Source: JAIBJN01 sp963775505 (lineage in GTDB: Bacteria; Actinomycetota; Thermoleophilia; Gaiellales; Gaiellaceae). Taken from it: a stretch of 64,000 nt of DNA. The notes beneath the pieces are model-generated. The model was given only the letters and a program-made list of their open reading frames with translations, was not told where the DNA came from and searched no databases. The stretch lies in the NCBI GenBank assembly GCA_963775505.1, contig CAVZIL010000001.1, forward strand, positions 1 to 64,000. Reading direction: 5' to 3'. The translations under genes and the position numbers were made by a program. Shown here in pieces: positions 9,358 through 18,027 of the stretch (position 1 is the first letter of the stretch; each line of letters starts with the position of its first letter).

Positions 9358-11949
9358 TCAAAGGCGCGGGTCGACAGGCTCCGCCTCGAGGGCGAGCACT
9401 CCGAAGACGCATTCGTGCACGCGCCGGAGCGGCTCGCCGCGGACGAAGCGCTCGAGTGCCTCGATGCCGAGGGCGAACTCCCGCTCGGCGAGCGAGCGCT
9501 TCCGGCCGAGCGAGCGTTGCCGCAGCCGCTCGAGGTTCGCGGGCTCCGTGTACTCGGGTCCGTAGATGATCCGCAGGTACTCGCGCCCGCGGCACTTGAG
9601 CGCCGGCTGGACGAGGCCGCGCCGGCCGCGGGCGACGAAGTCGAGCGGCTTCACGACCATGCCCTCTCCCCCCGCCTCGGTGAGCTCGTACCACCAGCTC
9701 GTCCCGCGCTCCTCGCTCTCCGGGTCGGTCGTCTCGACGACGAGGTTGCGCGTGGCGCGTAGGAGGCCGGAGTCGGCCTCGGACAGCTCGGCGAGAGTCG
9801 TCATGTGCCAGACGTGGTCCTTGTCGACGTGGACGGCGCCTTCGCTGGCGAGCAGATGGAAGGGCGCGTACTCGAGGTCGTCGAGCGCGCGCACCGGCCA
9901 GCAATAGCGCCGGTAGGCCTCGACGAAGCGCGAGGCGTCCTCGGCGCGCGCCTGGAAGCGCGCGAGCACCGGCCCGGCGCCGTCCGCCGCGGCTTCGAGA
10001 GCCGGGAGCGTCTCGAGAAAGGCCACGCCGGCTGCCGCCCCCACCGAGGCGTACTGCTGGCGCAGAAGCTCCTGTGCCTTCGCCGACCAGGGCATCAGCT
10101 CGCCGTCGAGCACGAGCCAGTCGCTCCCGAGCCGCTCGAAGAGACCGGTCGTCGCGGCGGCGTCCCGCACGCGGGCTACGAACTCGGCCTCGCGCTCCGG
10201 CTCGTCGAAGAAGCGCCGGCCGGTGCGCGTGTAGCAGATGCCGAAGCCCTCGTCGAGGACGCCGAAGCGCCGCCTGGCGACCTCCTCGTCTCGGCAGACG
10301 ACGACAATCGCCCGCGAGCCCATGTGCTTCTCCTCGCAGATCACCCGCGGGACGCCGGCCTGGCGGTAGTAGGCGAAGGCCTCCGCGGGGTGCTCGAGCA
10401 GGCCCGGCTCCTTGCTCGTCTCCGAGGGCGAGACCGCGGGCGGCAGGTAGACGAGCCACTTCGGGTTCACCGCGAAGCGGCCCATCGCCTCGAGAGCGGC
10501 GATCGCGTTCTCCTCGCGGATGGTCACGGAGCGCGAGAAGCGGGTCGTGACGAGCCGCTTCCCGAGCACGTCCTCGATGTCGAGGAGCTCGTCCTCGCGC
10601 TGCTGCGCCGTCAGCACCGGCGCCTGCTCCTCCTCCGGGAGGAAGGGCTTGGCAGGCTCCGAGTACGTCTCCGCCGCCGGGACGCCGACCAGCTCCTTCT
10701 CGGGGTAGCGAAGCGCCGTCAGCCGCCCGCCGAAGACGCAGCCGGTGTCGATGTTGATCGTGCGGTTCAGCCACTCCGGCTCCGGGACCGGCGTATGGCC
10801 GTAGACGACCATCGCCTGCCCGCGGTACTCGGAGGCCCAGTTCCAGCGGACGGGCAGCCCGAACTCGTCGGTCTCGCCCGTCGTCTCGCCGTACAGCGCG
10901 AAATCGCGCACCTTGCCCGAGCCGCGGCCCTGCATCTCCTCCCTCATGCCCGCGTGGGCGACGACGAGGCGCCCCTCGTCGAAGACGTAGTGGCTCACGA
11001 GCCCGTCGAGGAAGCGGACGAGCTCCGTCTCCGCCGACCCGCGTGACTCGTCGGGAAGGGCCTCGATCTCGGAGAGGGTGCGGTCGAGGCCGTACGTGAT
11101 CTGAACGTCCCGGCCCCGGAGCTTGCGGACGAGCTTCATGTCGTGGTTGCCGGGGACGCAGAGCGCGTGGCCGGCCTCGACCATGTTGCGCGCGAGCCGG
11201 ACCGAGTCGAGGATCCGTGGCCCGCGGTCGACGAGATCGCCGACGAAGATCGCTCGCCGGCCCTCGGGGTGCGCGTAGACGGGCCCGCCGTCCGGGAACT
11301 GGCCTGCGCGCTCCTCGACCACCTCGTAGCCGAGCTCGGCGAGCAGCCGCTCGAGCTCGTCGCAGCAGCCGTGGACGTCACCGATCAGGTCGAAGGGGCC
11401 GGCCTCGTCGCGGCGGTCGTTCCAGAGCTTCGTGCGCTCGATGGTGGCCGCCTCGACCTCCTCCGGGCCGGAGAGGACGTGGACGTGCCGAAAGCCCTCG
11501 CGCTGGAGCCTCTTCAGCGAGCGCCGCAGCTCGCGCGTCTGGTTGCGGACGACGTGCGGCCCGAACTGCCGGTCGGGCCGATCCCGGTTGCGAGCGTGCG
11601 CCACCTTCTCCGGCAGGTCGAGCACGATCACCACCGGCAGGACGTGGTACCTCCGCGCCAGCTCGACGAGGGGTTTGCGATCCTCCCGCCTGACGCTCGT
11701 GGCGTCGACCACCGTCAGGCGTCCCGCGGCGAGCCGCTTGGCCGCGATGAAGTGCAGGAGCTCGAAGGCGTCTTTCGTCGCGGCCTGCTCGTTCTCGTCG
11801 TCGGAGACGAGGCCGCGGCAGAAGTCCGACGAGATCACCTCGGTCGACAGGAAGTGCCTACGCGCGAACGTGGACTTCCCCGAGCCGGAGGCGCCCACGA
11901 GGACGACGAGCGAGAGTGCCGGAATGGCGAGCGTGCGCGTCTCGGTCAT
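9358..11949 (-). CDS. pnkp: Polynucleotide kinase-phosphatase-ligase Pnkp (RNA repair)
   Basis: An 863-residue three-domain RNA-repair enzyme, the usual length for bacterial Pnkp. Residues 1-170 form a 5'-OH kinase with P-loop GASGSGKST (19-27). A binuclear metallophosphatase starts near 188 (GDVHGCCDEL, GDLVDRG, GNHD, then YGHTPVPEPEW) and removes 2',3'-cyclic or 3' phosphate. The C-terminal adenylyltransferase has the nucleotidyl lysine in EEKHMGSRA near residue 540, plus GEGMVVKP and QPALKCRGREY. ATG 11949 is chosen because it overlaps the hen1 stop as ATGA; the frame is open further upstream only as antisense of hen1. In known systems it needs Hen1 to seal and methylate cleaved RNA. Confidence 0.96.
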   Translation of the reverse strand: MTETRTLAIPALSLVVLVGASGSGKSTFARRHFLSTEVISSDFCRGLVSDDENEQAATKDAFELLHFIAAKRLAAGRLTVVDATSVRREDRKPLVELARRYHVLPVVIVLDLPEKVAHARNRDRPDRQFGPHVVRNQTRELRRSLKRLQREGFRHVHVLSGPEEVEAATIERTKLWNDRRDEAGPFDLIGDVHGCCDELERLLAELGYEVVEERAGQFPDGGPVYAHPEGRRAIFVGDLVDRGPRILDSVRLARNMVEAGHALCVPGNHDMKLVRKLRGRDVQITYGLDRTLSEIEALPDESRGSAETELVRFLDGLVSHYVFDEGRLVVAHAGMREEMQGRGSGKVRDFALYGETTGETDEFGLPVRWNWASEYRGQAMVVYGHTPVPEPEWLNRTINIDTGCVFGGRLTALRYPEKELVGVPAAETYSEPAKPFLPEEEQAPVLTAQQREDELLDIEDVLGKRLVTTRFSRSVTIREENAIAALEAMGRFAVNPKWLVYLPPAVSPSETSKEPGLLEHPAEAFAYYRQAGVPRVICEEKHMGSRAIVVVCRDEEVARRRFGVLDEGFGICYTRTGRRFFDEPEREAEFVARVRDAAATTGLFERLGSDWLVLDGELMPWSAKAQELLRQQYASVGAAAGVAFLETLPALEAAADGAGPVLARFQARAEDASRFVEAYRRYCWPVRALDDLEYAPFHLLASEGAVHVDKDHVWHMTTLAELSEADSGLLRATRNLVVETTDPESEERGTSWWYELTEAGGEGMVVKPLDFVARGRRGLVQPALKCRGREYLRIIYGPEYTEPANLERLRQRSLGRKRSLAEREFALGIEALERFVRGEPLRRVHECVFGVLALEAEPVDPRL

Positions 11950-13338
11950 GCGGCCTCGAACACCGCCATCTGGGTGGGGGAGCCGACCTCGGGATCGTCC
12001 GGGCCGACCGGCAGGAAGCGGACGCCGTAGCCGTACCGGCCCGCCACCTCCCCGGACCAGTCCTCGAACTCCGCCCGCGTCCACTCGAAGCGGTGGTCAC
12101 GGTGGCGGAAGCGGCCGGCCGGCAGGCCCTCGAAGCGGACGTTGTACTCGCCGTTCGGCGTCGTGACGACGACGGCGCCCGGCCGCGCCTCGCCGAAGAG
12201 GACACGCTCGAAGCTCCGCAGGCGAGGAAGGTCGAAATGCTCGATCACCTCGACCACCGCCGCCGCGTCGAATCCGGCGAGCCGGCGGTCCCGGTAGGTC
12301 AGCGCGGTCTGGAAGAGCCTGCACGCGCTCGCGCTGCCGCGGGGCGAGACGGTCGAGCCGGAGGCGGGCCTGCGCGATCTCGAGAGCACGGTGGGAGATG
12401 TCCACGCCGACGATCTCCTCGAAGCCGGAGTCCTTGAGCAGAGCCGCGACGAGCTTGCCGCCTCCGCAGCCGACGTCGAGGACGCGCCTGGCGCCGGCAG
12501 CCTTCAGCACGGCGACGACCGCGCCAAGGCGCTGCTCGCTCAGGCGCATCGGCTCCTCGACCGCTTCCTCCTCGGCCGCGCGCTCCTGCGCGGCCCGGTC
12601 GGGGTCGACGTCCTCGTCCTCGAAGAGGCGGGCCAGGGCCTCGCTCGTGAGCGAGCGCTGGTACTTGAGGTAGCGGTTGACGATCAGCTCGCGCTCGGGA
12701 TGACCGGCAAGCCAGCCCTCGCCGCGTCGCATCAGCTTCTCGACCTCGTCGTCCCCGACCCAGTAGTGCTTCTCGGCGTCGAGAACGGGGATGAGCACGT
12801 AGAGATGGGTGAGCAGCTCGCTCAGGCGCAGCTCGGCGGCGAGGTCGACCGTGAAGTAGCGGCTCTCCCCCCACTCCGGAAACGCGCTGTCGAGCGCGTG
12901 ATTCGTCGCGTGGACCTCGTAGCCGAGCGGCTCGAAGAGGCGCCTGAGCAGACCCTCGCCCGCCGCGCACGGAACCACCGCCAGCCTCGCCCGGAGCGGC
13001 AGCTGCTCGACGGGGAGGTCCGGGCGGGCGGCGCACTTGCCGGAAAGCGCGGAGCCGAAGACGCGGGAGATCGCCACGCTCATGAACGACGAGGCGACGT
13101 AGGGCCGGTCGTTCACGTACTGGTCGAGGCGCGGGAACCTCACGCCGCGCCTGATCAGGCCGACCGGGTCGACGTCGAGGAGGAGCGCGGCGGTCGTCCG
13201 CTCGTCCGTCGCCTCCGGGTAGAAGACATGCGCCGAGCCGAACGGCAGGGAGAACTCCTGCACGCGCTCGGGATGCTTGTGGAGGAGGAAGCCGAGATCG
13301 GTGGCCGGTGGCCGAGTGAGCGTGATCGTGAGCAGCAT
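11946..13338 (-). CDS. hen1: 3'-terminal RNA ribose 2'-O-methyltransferase Hen1 (one frame change near 12320)
   Basis: Bacterial Hen1 methylates the 2'-OH of the 3' end of a cleaved RNA before Pnkp ligates it, so the repaired junction resists re-cleavage. The N-terminal Hen1-specific domain (LGFLLHKHPERVQEFSLPFG, later NDRPYVASSFMSV) extends to about residue 250. The methyltransferase has SAM motif VLDVGCGGGKL near 287 and metal-binding VVEVIEHFDLPRL and FRHRDHRFEWTRAEF. The frame changes near 12320, where one extra G in the stretch coding for VQ-LFQTALTYRD fits the data. ATGA overlap with pnkp shows coupled translation. Joined length is about 464 residues, normal for the family. Confidence 0.93.
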
Positions 13339-13388
13339 CAGCGTGATCTTCGGCCGGGGATCGAGAAAGGACGACCCCTCGGGTCGGC

Positions 13389-14363
13389 TCAGTCGCCGAG
13401 CTCGCGGTCGATCGTGTAGAGAGGGCGGCCCTCGACGTCGCGCTGGATCCTGCCGAGGTACTCGCCCACGAGCGCGAGGATGAACCCCTGCACCGCGAGC
13501 ACGCCGAGCACGAGCCCGCCGAGGAAGAGGAGGCCGGGAAAGTCGCCTCGCACCACCCAGACGACGATCCCCCAGATGCCGACCGCGGCCGTGAGCAGGC
13601 CGCAGACGGCGCCGATGGTCACGCCGGCCCACTGGATCGGCTGCGGCCAGAAGCCCGCGAGCACGTGGAGAGCGAGCCGGACGAGGCGAAACGGCGAGTA
13701 GCGCGAGGTGTCGGCGCGCGCCTGGTGGGAGAGGTCGACCTCGACGACGCTGGCGCCGGAGGAGAGCACGAGCGCCTTCGTGAACTTCTGCTTGCCGATG
13801 ACGCCGAGCACCGGCTCGAGCGCCGGGCGCGAGTAGGCGTTGAAGGCGCAGCCGAAGTCGGAGACGTCGGCGCCCGTGAAGCGCCGGAGCATCCCGTTCA
13901 CCAGCTTCGAGGGAAGCGTGCGGCCCCAGGAGTCCTCCCGCCCGAGGCGCCGGCCGCTGGCGACGTCGGCCCCGCCCTCCACCGCCGCGATCAGGCGCGG
14001 GAGGTCCTCGGGCACGTTCTGGAGGTCCGCGTCCATGGTGACGACGATGTCCCCGCGGGCGCGGACGAGGCCGGCGTGCATGGCGGGGTGCTGGCCGAAG
14101 TTCCGCTTGAAGCGCACGGCCCGCAGGCGGGGATCCTCTCCGGCGAGACGCTCGACGAGCGCCCAGGTGCCGTCCCGGGACCCGTCGTCCACGACGATCA
14201 CCTCGAACGGCTTCCCGAGCTTCTCGAGGGCCGCGACCGACCTGCGGTAGACCTCTTCCAGGGTCTTTTCCTCGTCGAAGACGGGGACGACGAGGCTGAC
14301 GGCGGGGAGCGGCGCCGCCACCAGCCGCGGGGCGGTGTCCGGGGCGGTCTCTAGCTCCGCCAT
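13389..14363 (-). CDS. GtrB/ArnC-like polyprenol-phosphate glycosyltransferase (GT2)
   Basis: A 324-residue GT2. The catalytic domain has VVPVFDEEKTLEEV, VVDDGSRDGTW, RFKRNFGQHPAMHAGL, the metal motif TMDADLQNVPED and SDFGCAFNAYSR. Two membrane helices follow (about 230-300), with the EYLGRI motif near the end that is characteristic of GtrB and ArnC undecaprenyl-phosphate sugar transferases. It transfers a sugar or aminosugar to the lipid carrier on the cytoplasmic face. It is divergent from the eIF-2B-like gene. The promoter is leaderless (TAGCCT 7 nt before ATG, with a TTGACG -35 15 nt upstream). Confidence 0.88.
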   Translation of the reverse strand: MAELETAPDTAPRLVAAPLPAVSLVVPVFDEEKTLEEVYRRSVAALEKLGKPFEVIVVDDGSRDGTWALVERLAGEDPRLRAVRFKRNFGQHPAMHAGLVRARGDIVVTMDADLQNVPEDLPRLIAAVEGGADVASGRRLGREDSWGRTLPSKLVNGMLRRFTGADVSDFGCAFNAYSRPALEPVLGVIGKQKFTKALVLSSGASVVEVDLSHQARADTSRYSPFRLVRLALHVLAGFWPQPIQWAGVTIGAVCGLLTAAVGIWGIVVWVVRGDFPGLLFLGGLVLGVLAVQGFILALVGEYLGRIQRDVEGRPLYTIDRELGD

Positions 14364-14370
14364 CGACCGC

Positions 14371-14397
14371 AGGCTACCATCCGCTTATCGCCGTCAA
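14371..14397 (-). promoter_or_regulatory. Promoter TTGACG-N15-TAGCCT for the GT2 at 14363
   Basis: On the minus strand TTGACG (14397-14392) is followed by 15 nt, TAGCCT (14376-14371), 7 nt and ATG 14363. The spacing predicts a leaderless or 1-nt-leader mRNA. Confidence 0.55.
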
Positions 14398-14408
14398 CCC
14401 GAGGGGAT

Positions 14409-14414
14409 TAGGCT
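14409..14414 (+). promoter_or_regulatory. -10 box TAGGCT, leaderless promoter of eIF-2B-like gene
   Basis: TAGGCT ends 6 nt before GTG 14421, so the predicted transcription start coincides with the start codon. No Shine-Dalgarno sequence is present. Confidence 0.5.
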
Positions 14415-14420
14415 TTTAGC

Positions 14421-15224
14421 GTGCACGTCGAGCTCAACAGCCGCGTGGAGTCGCTTGCGGCGGACACGCGCCATGGCGCCAGCTGGATGGCGAAAGAGGC
14501 GCTCGAGACGCTGGTCGAGTCCGTCGAGCTCGGCGAGGACCCGCTCGAGACGGCGCGTGCCCTCATGCGTGCGCGCCCGGCGATCGGGTCGATCGCGGGC
14601 GCCCTCGGCAGGGTGCTCGTCGCCGGCCGAACTCCCGAGCAGCTGGTCGAGGAGGCGCACGCGGTGATCGCCGGCCGTGAGCGGGCGGCGGCGACGATCG
14701 CCGTCATCCTCGCGCCGGACCTGATCGAGCGGATCGTGATGACGCACTCGGCCTCGGCGACCGCCCGCGAAGCGCTCATCCACGCGCCGGCCGAGCGCGT
14801 CGTCTGCACCGTCTCGGATCCGGTCGGCGAGGGCAGGGCGTTCTCGGAGGAGCTGGCCGCTGCGGAGCTCACCACCGAGCTCGTGGCCGACGAGGACGCC
14901 AAGCACGCCGTCGGAACCGTCGACCTGCTGCTGCTCGGCGCCGACACCGTCTTTAGGGACGGCTCGCTCGTGAACAAGATCAAGACGAACGGGCTCGCCC
15001 GGGCGGCAAAGAAGGCCGGCGTGCCGGTCGTCGTTGCCTGCGAGGTGCTGAAGCTCGCTCCCGTCGATCCGTTCGAGCCGGACGAGGATCGCGTCGACCT
15101 GACGCCGCCGGACCTGATCGACCGCTACGTCACCGAGGAAGGCATGGTCGCGCCGGAGGAGATCGCGGCGCTCGTCGACCGCACGCCCTTCCTCCGCGAG
15201 GGCTACGAGCTCCTGAGGAGCTAG
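14421..15224 (+). CDS. eIF-2B alpha/beta/delta-like sugar-phosphate isomerase family protein
   Basis: A 267-residue member of the eIF-2B-related superfamily (PF01008), which includes methylthioribose-1-phosphate and ribose-1,5-bisphosphate isomerases. Family stretches visible are IVMTHSASATAREAL, the GADTVFRDGSLVNKIKTNGL active-site region with the conserved Asp and Asn-Lys, and VPVVVACEVLKLAP. The N-terminal domain is short, closer to ribose-1,5-bisphosphate isomerase than to MtnA. The substrate cannot be fixed from sequence; no RuBisCO or methionine-salvage gene is nearby. It ends tail-to-tail with zur, sharing CTAG at 15221-15224. Confidence 0.75.
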   Translation: MHVELNSRVESLAADTRHGASWMAKEALETLVESVELGEDPLETARALMRARPAIGSIAGALGRVLVAGRTPEQLVEEAHAVIAGRERAAATIAVILAPDLIERIVMTHSASATAREALIHAPAERVVCTVSDPVGEGRAFSEELAAAELTTELVADEDAKHAVGTVDLLLLGADTVFRDGSLVNKIKTNGLARAAKKAGVPVVVACEVLKLAPVDPFEPDEDRVDLTPPDLIDRYVTEEGMVAPEEIAALVDRTPFLREGYELLRS

Positions 15225-15646
15225 CGGCAGTCGCCGCAGAGCCCGGCGACCTCGAGGCGGTGGCCCGTGGTGACGAAGCCGTGCGCCTCCGAGATCCGCT
15301 CGAGCCACGGCTCGAGCTCGCACTCCTCCAGCTCGACCACCTGGTGGCAGCTCGAGCAGACGAGATGGTGGTGGTGCCCCTCGCCGCAGAGGCGGTAGCA
15401 GAGCTCGCCGGGATGGTGTGAGAGCACGTCGACGATGCCCTCGTCGGCGAGGAGCCCGAGCGTGCGGTAGACGGTCGCCAGACCGAGGCGCTCGCCGCGG
15501 GCGCGCAGCCGCTCGTGTAGCTCCTGGGCTGTGGCGTCGTTCTGCTCGGCCATCAGCTCCGTGAGGACGACGACCCGCTGGCGGGTCGGGCGCACTCCCA
15601 CCCCTTCGAGCAGGCCCGCGGCCTCTGCTTGCCGGTTGCTCGGCAC
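15221..15646 (-). CDS. zur: Fur-family metalloregulator, probably zinc-responsive Zur
   Basis: A 141-residue Fur-family repressor. The winged-helix N-terminus has RPTRQRVVVLTEL and GLATVYRTLGLLADEG (recognition helix). The metal sites follow: GHHHHLVCSSCHQVVEL with the first CxxC, and CGDC at the C-terminus as the second structural zinc pair. Zinc specificity is inferred from divergent placement with znuACB and a Fur-type operator in the shared promoter. GTG 15644-15646 is preceded by a -10 box at leaderless spacing and has no Shine-Dalgarno. In the zinc-bound state it would repress znuA and possibly itself. Confidence 0.85.
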   Translation of the reverse strand: MPSNRQAEAAGLLEGVGVRPTRQRVVVLTELMAEQNDATAQELHERLRARGERLGLATVYRTLGLLADEGIVDVLSHHPGELCYRLCGEGHHHHLVCSSCHQVVELEECELEPWLERISEAHGFVTTGHRLEVAGLCGDCR

Positions 15647-15651
15647 GGGGC

Positions 15652-15658
15652 TATGCTA
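15652..15658. promoter_or_regulatory. Overlapping bidirectional -10 boxes for zur and znuA
   Basis: TATGCT (15652-15657, plus strand) and TAGCAT (15658-15653, minus strand) overlap by five bases. Each predicted start point, 7 nt beyond the last T, falls at a start codon: about 15664 for znuA and exactly 15646 for zur. Confidence 0.6.
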
Positions 15659-15662
15659 GCAC

Positions 15663-16508
15663 TTGGTGATAACGAGAATCGTTCTCATCCTCCTGGTGGC
15701 GGCAGGCGCAGCGGCCTGCGGCGGGGAGCCCGACGAGTCGGGCGCAAAGCGCGTCGTCGCGGGGTTCTACCCGCTCGCGTTCGCGGCCGCGGACATCGGC
15801 GGCGAGGGCGTCGACGTGACGAACCTCACGCCGGCCGGTGCCGAGCCCCACGACCTCGAGCTGACTCCGCGCGAGGTGGAGGAGGTCCTCGGGGCGGATC
15901 TCGTGCTCTATGTAGGCGAGGGGTTCCAGCCGGCCGTCGAGGAGGCCGTGGAGAGCGGCGACGTCCCGGCGCTCGACGTGCTCGAAGGTCTCGAGCTGCG
16001 AGACGGCGACCCCCATGTCTGGCTCGATCCGACGCTGTTCGCCCAGGTGGTCGACCGGATCGCCGTCGAGCTGGGCGACGAGGGAGCGACGGGCAGCCGG
16101 GGGCTCGCCACACAGCTGGACGAGCTCGACCAGATCTACGAGGCCGGGCTAGCCGACTGCGACCGCCGCCAGCTCGTCACCACCCACGACGCCTTCGGCT
16201 ACCTCGCCGACCGCTACGGGCTCGATGTGATCCCGATCACCGGGCTCTCGCCCGAGGCCGAGCCGAGCCCGCAGGACCTGGAGGAGGTCGTGGACCTCGT
16301 GGAGGCCCGCGGCGTGACGACCGTCTTCACCGAGACCCTCCTCTCCCCGGAAGTCGGCGAGACGGTCGCGCGGGAGGCCGGCGCCACGACGGCGGTGCTC
16401 AACCCGCTCGAGGGGTTGACCGAGGACGAGCTCGCGCGGGGCGAGGACTACTTCTCGGTGATGGAGGCAAACCTCGAGGCGCTGCGGCAGGGGCTGGGAT
16501 GCCGCTAG
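15663..16508 (+). CDS. znuA: Zinc ABC transporter substrate-binding lipoprotein
   Basis: An approximately 281-residue cluster A-I metal-binding protein. It has a short signal with lipobox-like AAGAAACGG (cysteine near residue 19). The mature protein has the family motifs GFYPLAFAAADIGGEGV, LTPAGAEPHDLELTPRE (metal His), DPHVWLDPTLFAQ (second His), TTHDAFGYLADRYGL (third His) and VFTETLLSPEVGETVA. The histidine-rich loop of some ZnuA proteins is absent. The start is TTG 15663 or GTG 15666, supported by leaderless -10 spacing and the signal peptide. It overlaps znuC by 10 bp. Zinc is preferred over manganese because of the Zur context. Confidence 0.88.
   Translation: MVITRIVLILLVAAGAAACGGEPDESGAKRVVAGFYPLAFAAADIGGEGVDVTNLTPAGAEPHDLELTPREVEEVLGADLVLYVGEGFQPAVEEAVESGDVPALDVLEGLELRDGDPHVWLDPTLFAQVVDRIAVELGDEGATGSRGLATQLDELDQIYEAGLADCDRRQLVTTHDAFGYLADRYGLDVIPITGLSPEAEPSPQDLEEVVDLVEARGVTTVFTETLLSPEVGETVAREAGATTAVLNPLEGLTEDELARGEDYFSVMEANLEALRQGLGCR
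15667..15687 (+). promoter_or_regulatory. Candidate Zur operator
   Basis: An imperfect inverted repeat of 21 bp, TGATAACGA-gaa-TCGTTCTCA (one arm mismatch), similar in form to Fur/Zur boxes (TGAnAA...TTnTCA). It covers the first codons of znuA and would block initiating RNA polymerase. Confidence 0.6.
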
Positions 16509-17224
16509 CTCTCGAGCTCGAGGACGTCTCCTTCGCCTACCGGCCCGGACAGCCGGTGCTCACCGACGTCGACCTCGCGGTCGAGGAGGGGGAGTTCGTG
16601 GCCGTCGCCGGGCCGAACGGAGGCGGAAAGACCACGCTCGTGCGACTCGCGCTCGGGCTTTCCCGGCCGGGCTCGGGCAGCGTGCGCCTCTTCGGCGAGC
16701 CCGCGCACCGCTTCTCGCGGCGGGCGACGCTCGGCTACGTCGCCCAGCGGGCGCAGATCGGCGGCCAGGGCCCCGTCACGGTGCGGGAGGTCGTCGCGGC
16801 GGGCCGGCTCGCCCAGGGAGGGCTCCTCGGCCCGCTCCGCGCGCGCGACCGGGCAATCGTCGACGCCGCCATCGAGGACGTCGGGCTCTCCGAGCATGCA
16901 CGCGCTCCACTCTCGGAGCTCTCCGGCGGCCAGCAGCAGCGGGCCTTCATCGCGAAGGCCTTCGCGGGCGAGCCCTCGCTGCTCGTCCTGGACGAGCCGA
17001 CCGCCGGCGTCGACGCGGAGTCGCAGGAAGCGCTGGCGCGCCTCCTCGACCGCCTCCACCGCGACCGGCGGGTGACGACGCTCTACGTCTCGCACGAGTT
17101 CGGCGCCGTGGAGGGAATCGTCGAGCGCCTGGTGCTCGTACGTGGTGGCATCGTCTTCGACGGCCCGCCGGCCACCCTCCCCTCCGAGTGGCACGACCCC
17201 TCGCACGCTCATGCTCGAGAGTGA
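16499..17224 (+). CDS. znuC: Zinc ABC transporter ATP-binding protein
   Basis: A 241-residue ABC ATPase with Walker A GPNGGGKTT, a Q-loop in GYVAQRAQ, signature LSGGQQQR, Walker B LLVLDEPTAG and the H-loop YVSHEFG. It powers metal uptake with the adjacent permease and binding protein. ATG 16499 lies inside the znuA 3' end (10-bp overlap) and the gene overlaps znuB by 14 bp, so the three are one translationally coupled unit. The C-terminus (WHDPSHAHARE) is rich in histidine, a common feature of zinc importers. Confidence 0.9.
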   Translation: MPLALELEDVSFAYRPGQPVLTDVDLAVEEGEFVAVAGPNGGGKTTLVRLALGLSRPGSGSVRLFGEPAHRFSRRATLGYVAQRAQIGGQGPVTVREVVAAGRLAQGGLLGPLRARDRAIVDAAIEDVGLSEHARAPLSELSGGQQQRAFIAKAFAGEPSLLVLDEPTAGVDAESQEALARLLDRLHRDRRVTTLYVSHEFGAVEGIVERLVLVRGGIVFDGPPATLPSEWHDPSHAHARE

Positions 17225-18010
17225 GTTCATGCGCCTGGCGTTCGCCACGGGGGCCGTCGTCGGCCTCCTGGCGCCGGCCGTCGGCTTCTTCCTCGTCCAG
17301 CGGAACATGAGCCTCGTCGGAGACGGCGTCGGCCACACCGCGTTCGCCGGAGTGGCCGCCGGCTACCTGCTCGGCGTCTCCCCCGTCTTGACCGCCCTCA
17401 TCGCCGCCGTCGCCGGCGCCGTGGGGCTCGAGTGGCTGCGCTCCCGGCGGCAGGCCGCCGGCGACCAGGCGCTCGCCCTCCTCTTCTACACAGGCCTCGC
17501 GCTGGGCGTCGTCCTCGCCTCGTCCGCCGGCGCGCTGAACGTCAACCTGTTCTCGTTCCTGTTCGGGTCGATCCTCACCGTCACGCGGGAGGACCTCGTC
17601 GTCGTGGCCGTCCTCGGAGTCGCCGGCCTGGCGACCGTGACACTGCTCTACCGGGCGCTCGTCGGCGTCGTCGTCGACGAGGAGGGCGCCCGCGTCGCCG
17701 GCGTGCCCGTCATCGCGCTGAACGTGCTCGTCGCCGGCCTCGCCGGCCTGACGATCGGCCTCTCGATGCAGATCGTGGGCATCCTCCTCATCGCCGCCCT
17801 CATGGTGCTCCCGGTGATCGCCTCCGGCCGGGTCGCCTGGAGCATGCGCTCGTCGATTCTCCTGGCGATGGCGATCGGGCTGGCCTCCGTCTTCGCGGGC
17901 TCACGATCGCCTACTACGGCGACCTGCCGCCGGGCGGCGCGATCGTCCTCGTCGCCGCAGGCGCGTTTCTCGCGACGAGCCTGGTGGACGCCGCGCGCCG
18001 GCGTGCGTGA
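17211..18010 (+). CDS. znuB: Zinc ABC transporter permease (one frame change near 17900)
   Basis: ABC-3 family metal permease (ZnuB/MntB-like) with eight or nine predicted helices. Signatures are FFLVQRNMSLVGDGVGHTAF near the N-terminus, LNVNLFSFLFGSILTV in the middle and GLSMQIVGILLIAALMVLP with GRVAWSM. After MAIGLASVFAG the frame changes near 17900, and the last helices (GLTIAYYGDLPPGGAIVLVAAGAFL) are read in another frame to TGA 18008-18010. Joined length is about 266 residues, normal for the family. Start ATG 17211 overlaps znuC. Confidence 0.87.
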
Positions 18011-18027
18011 TCGGGCACGATCGGCAC

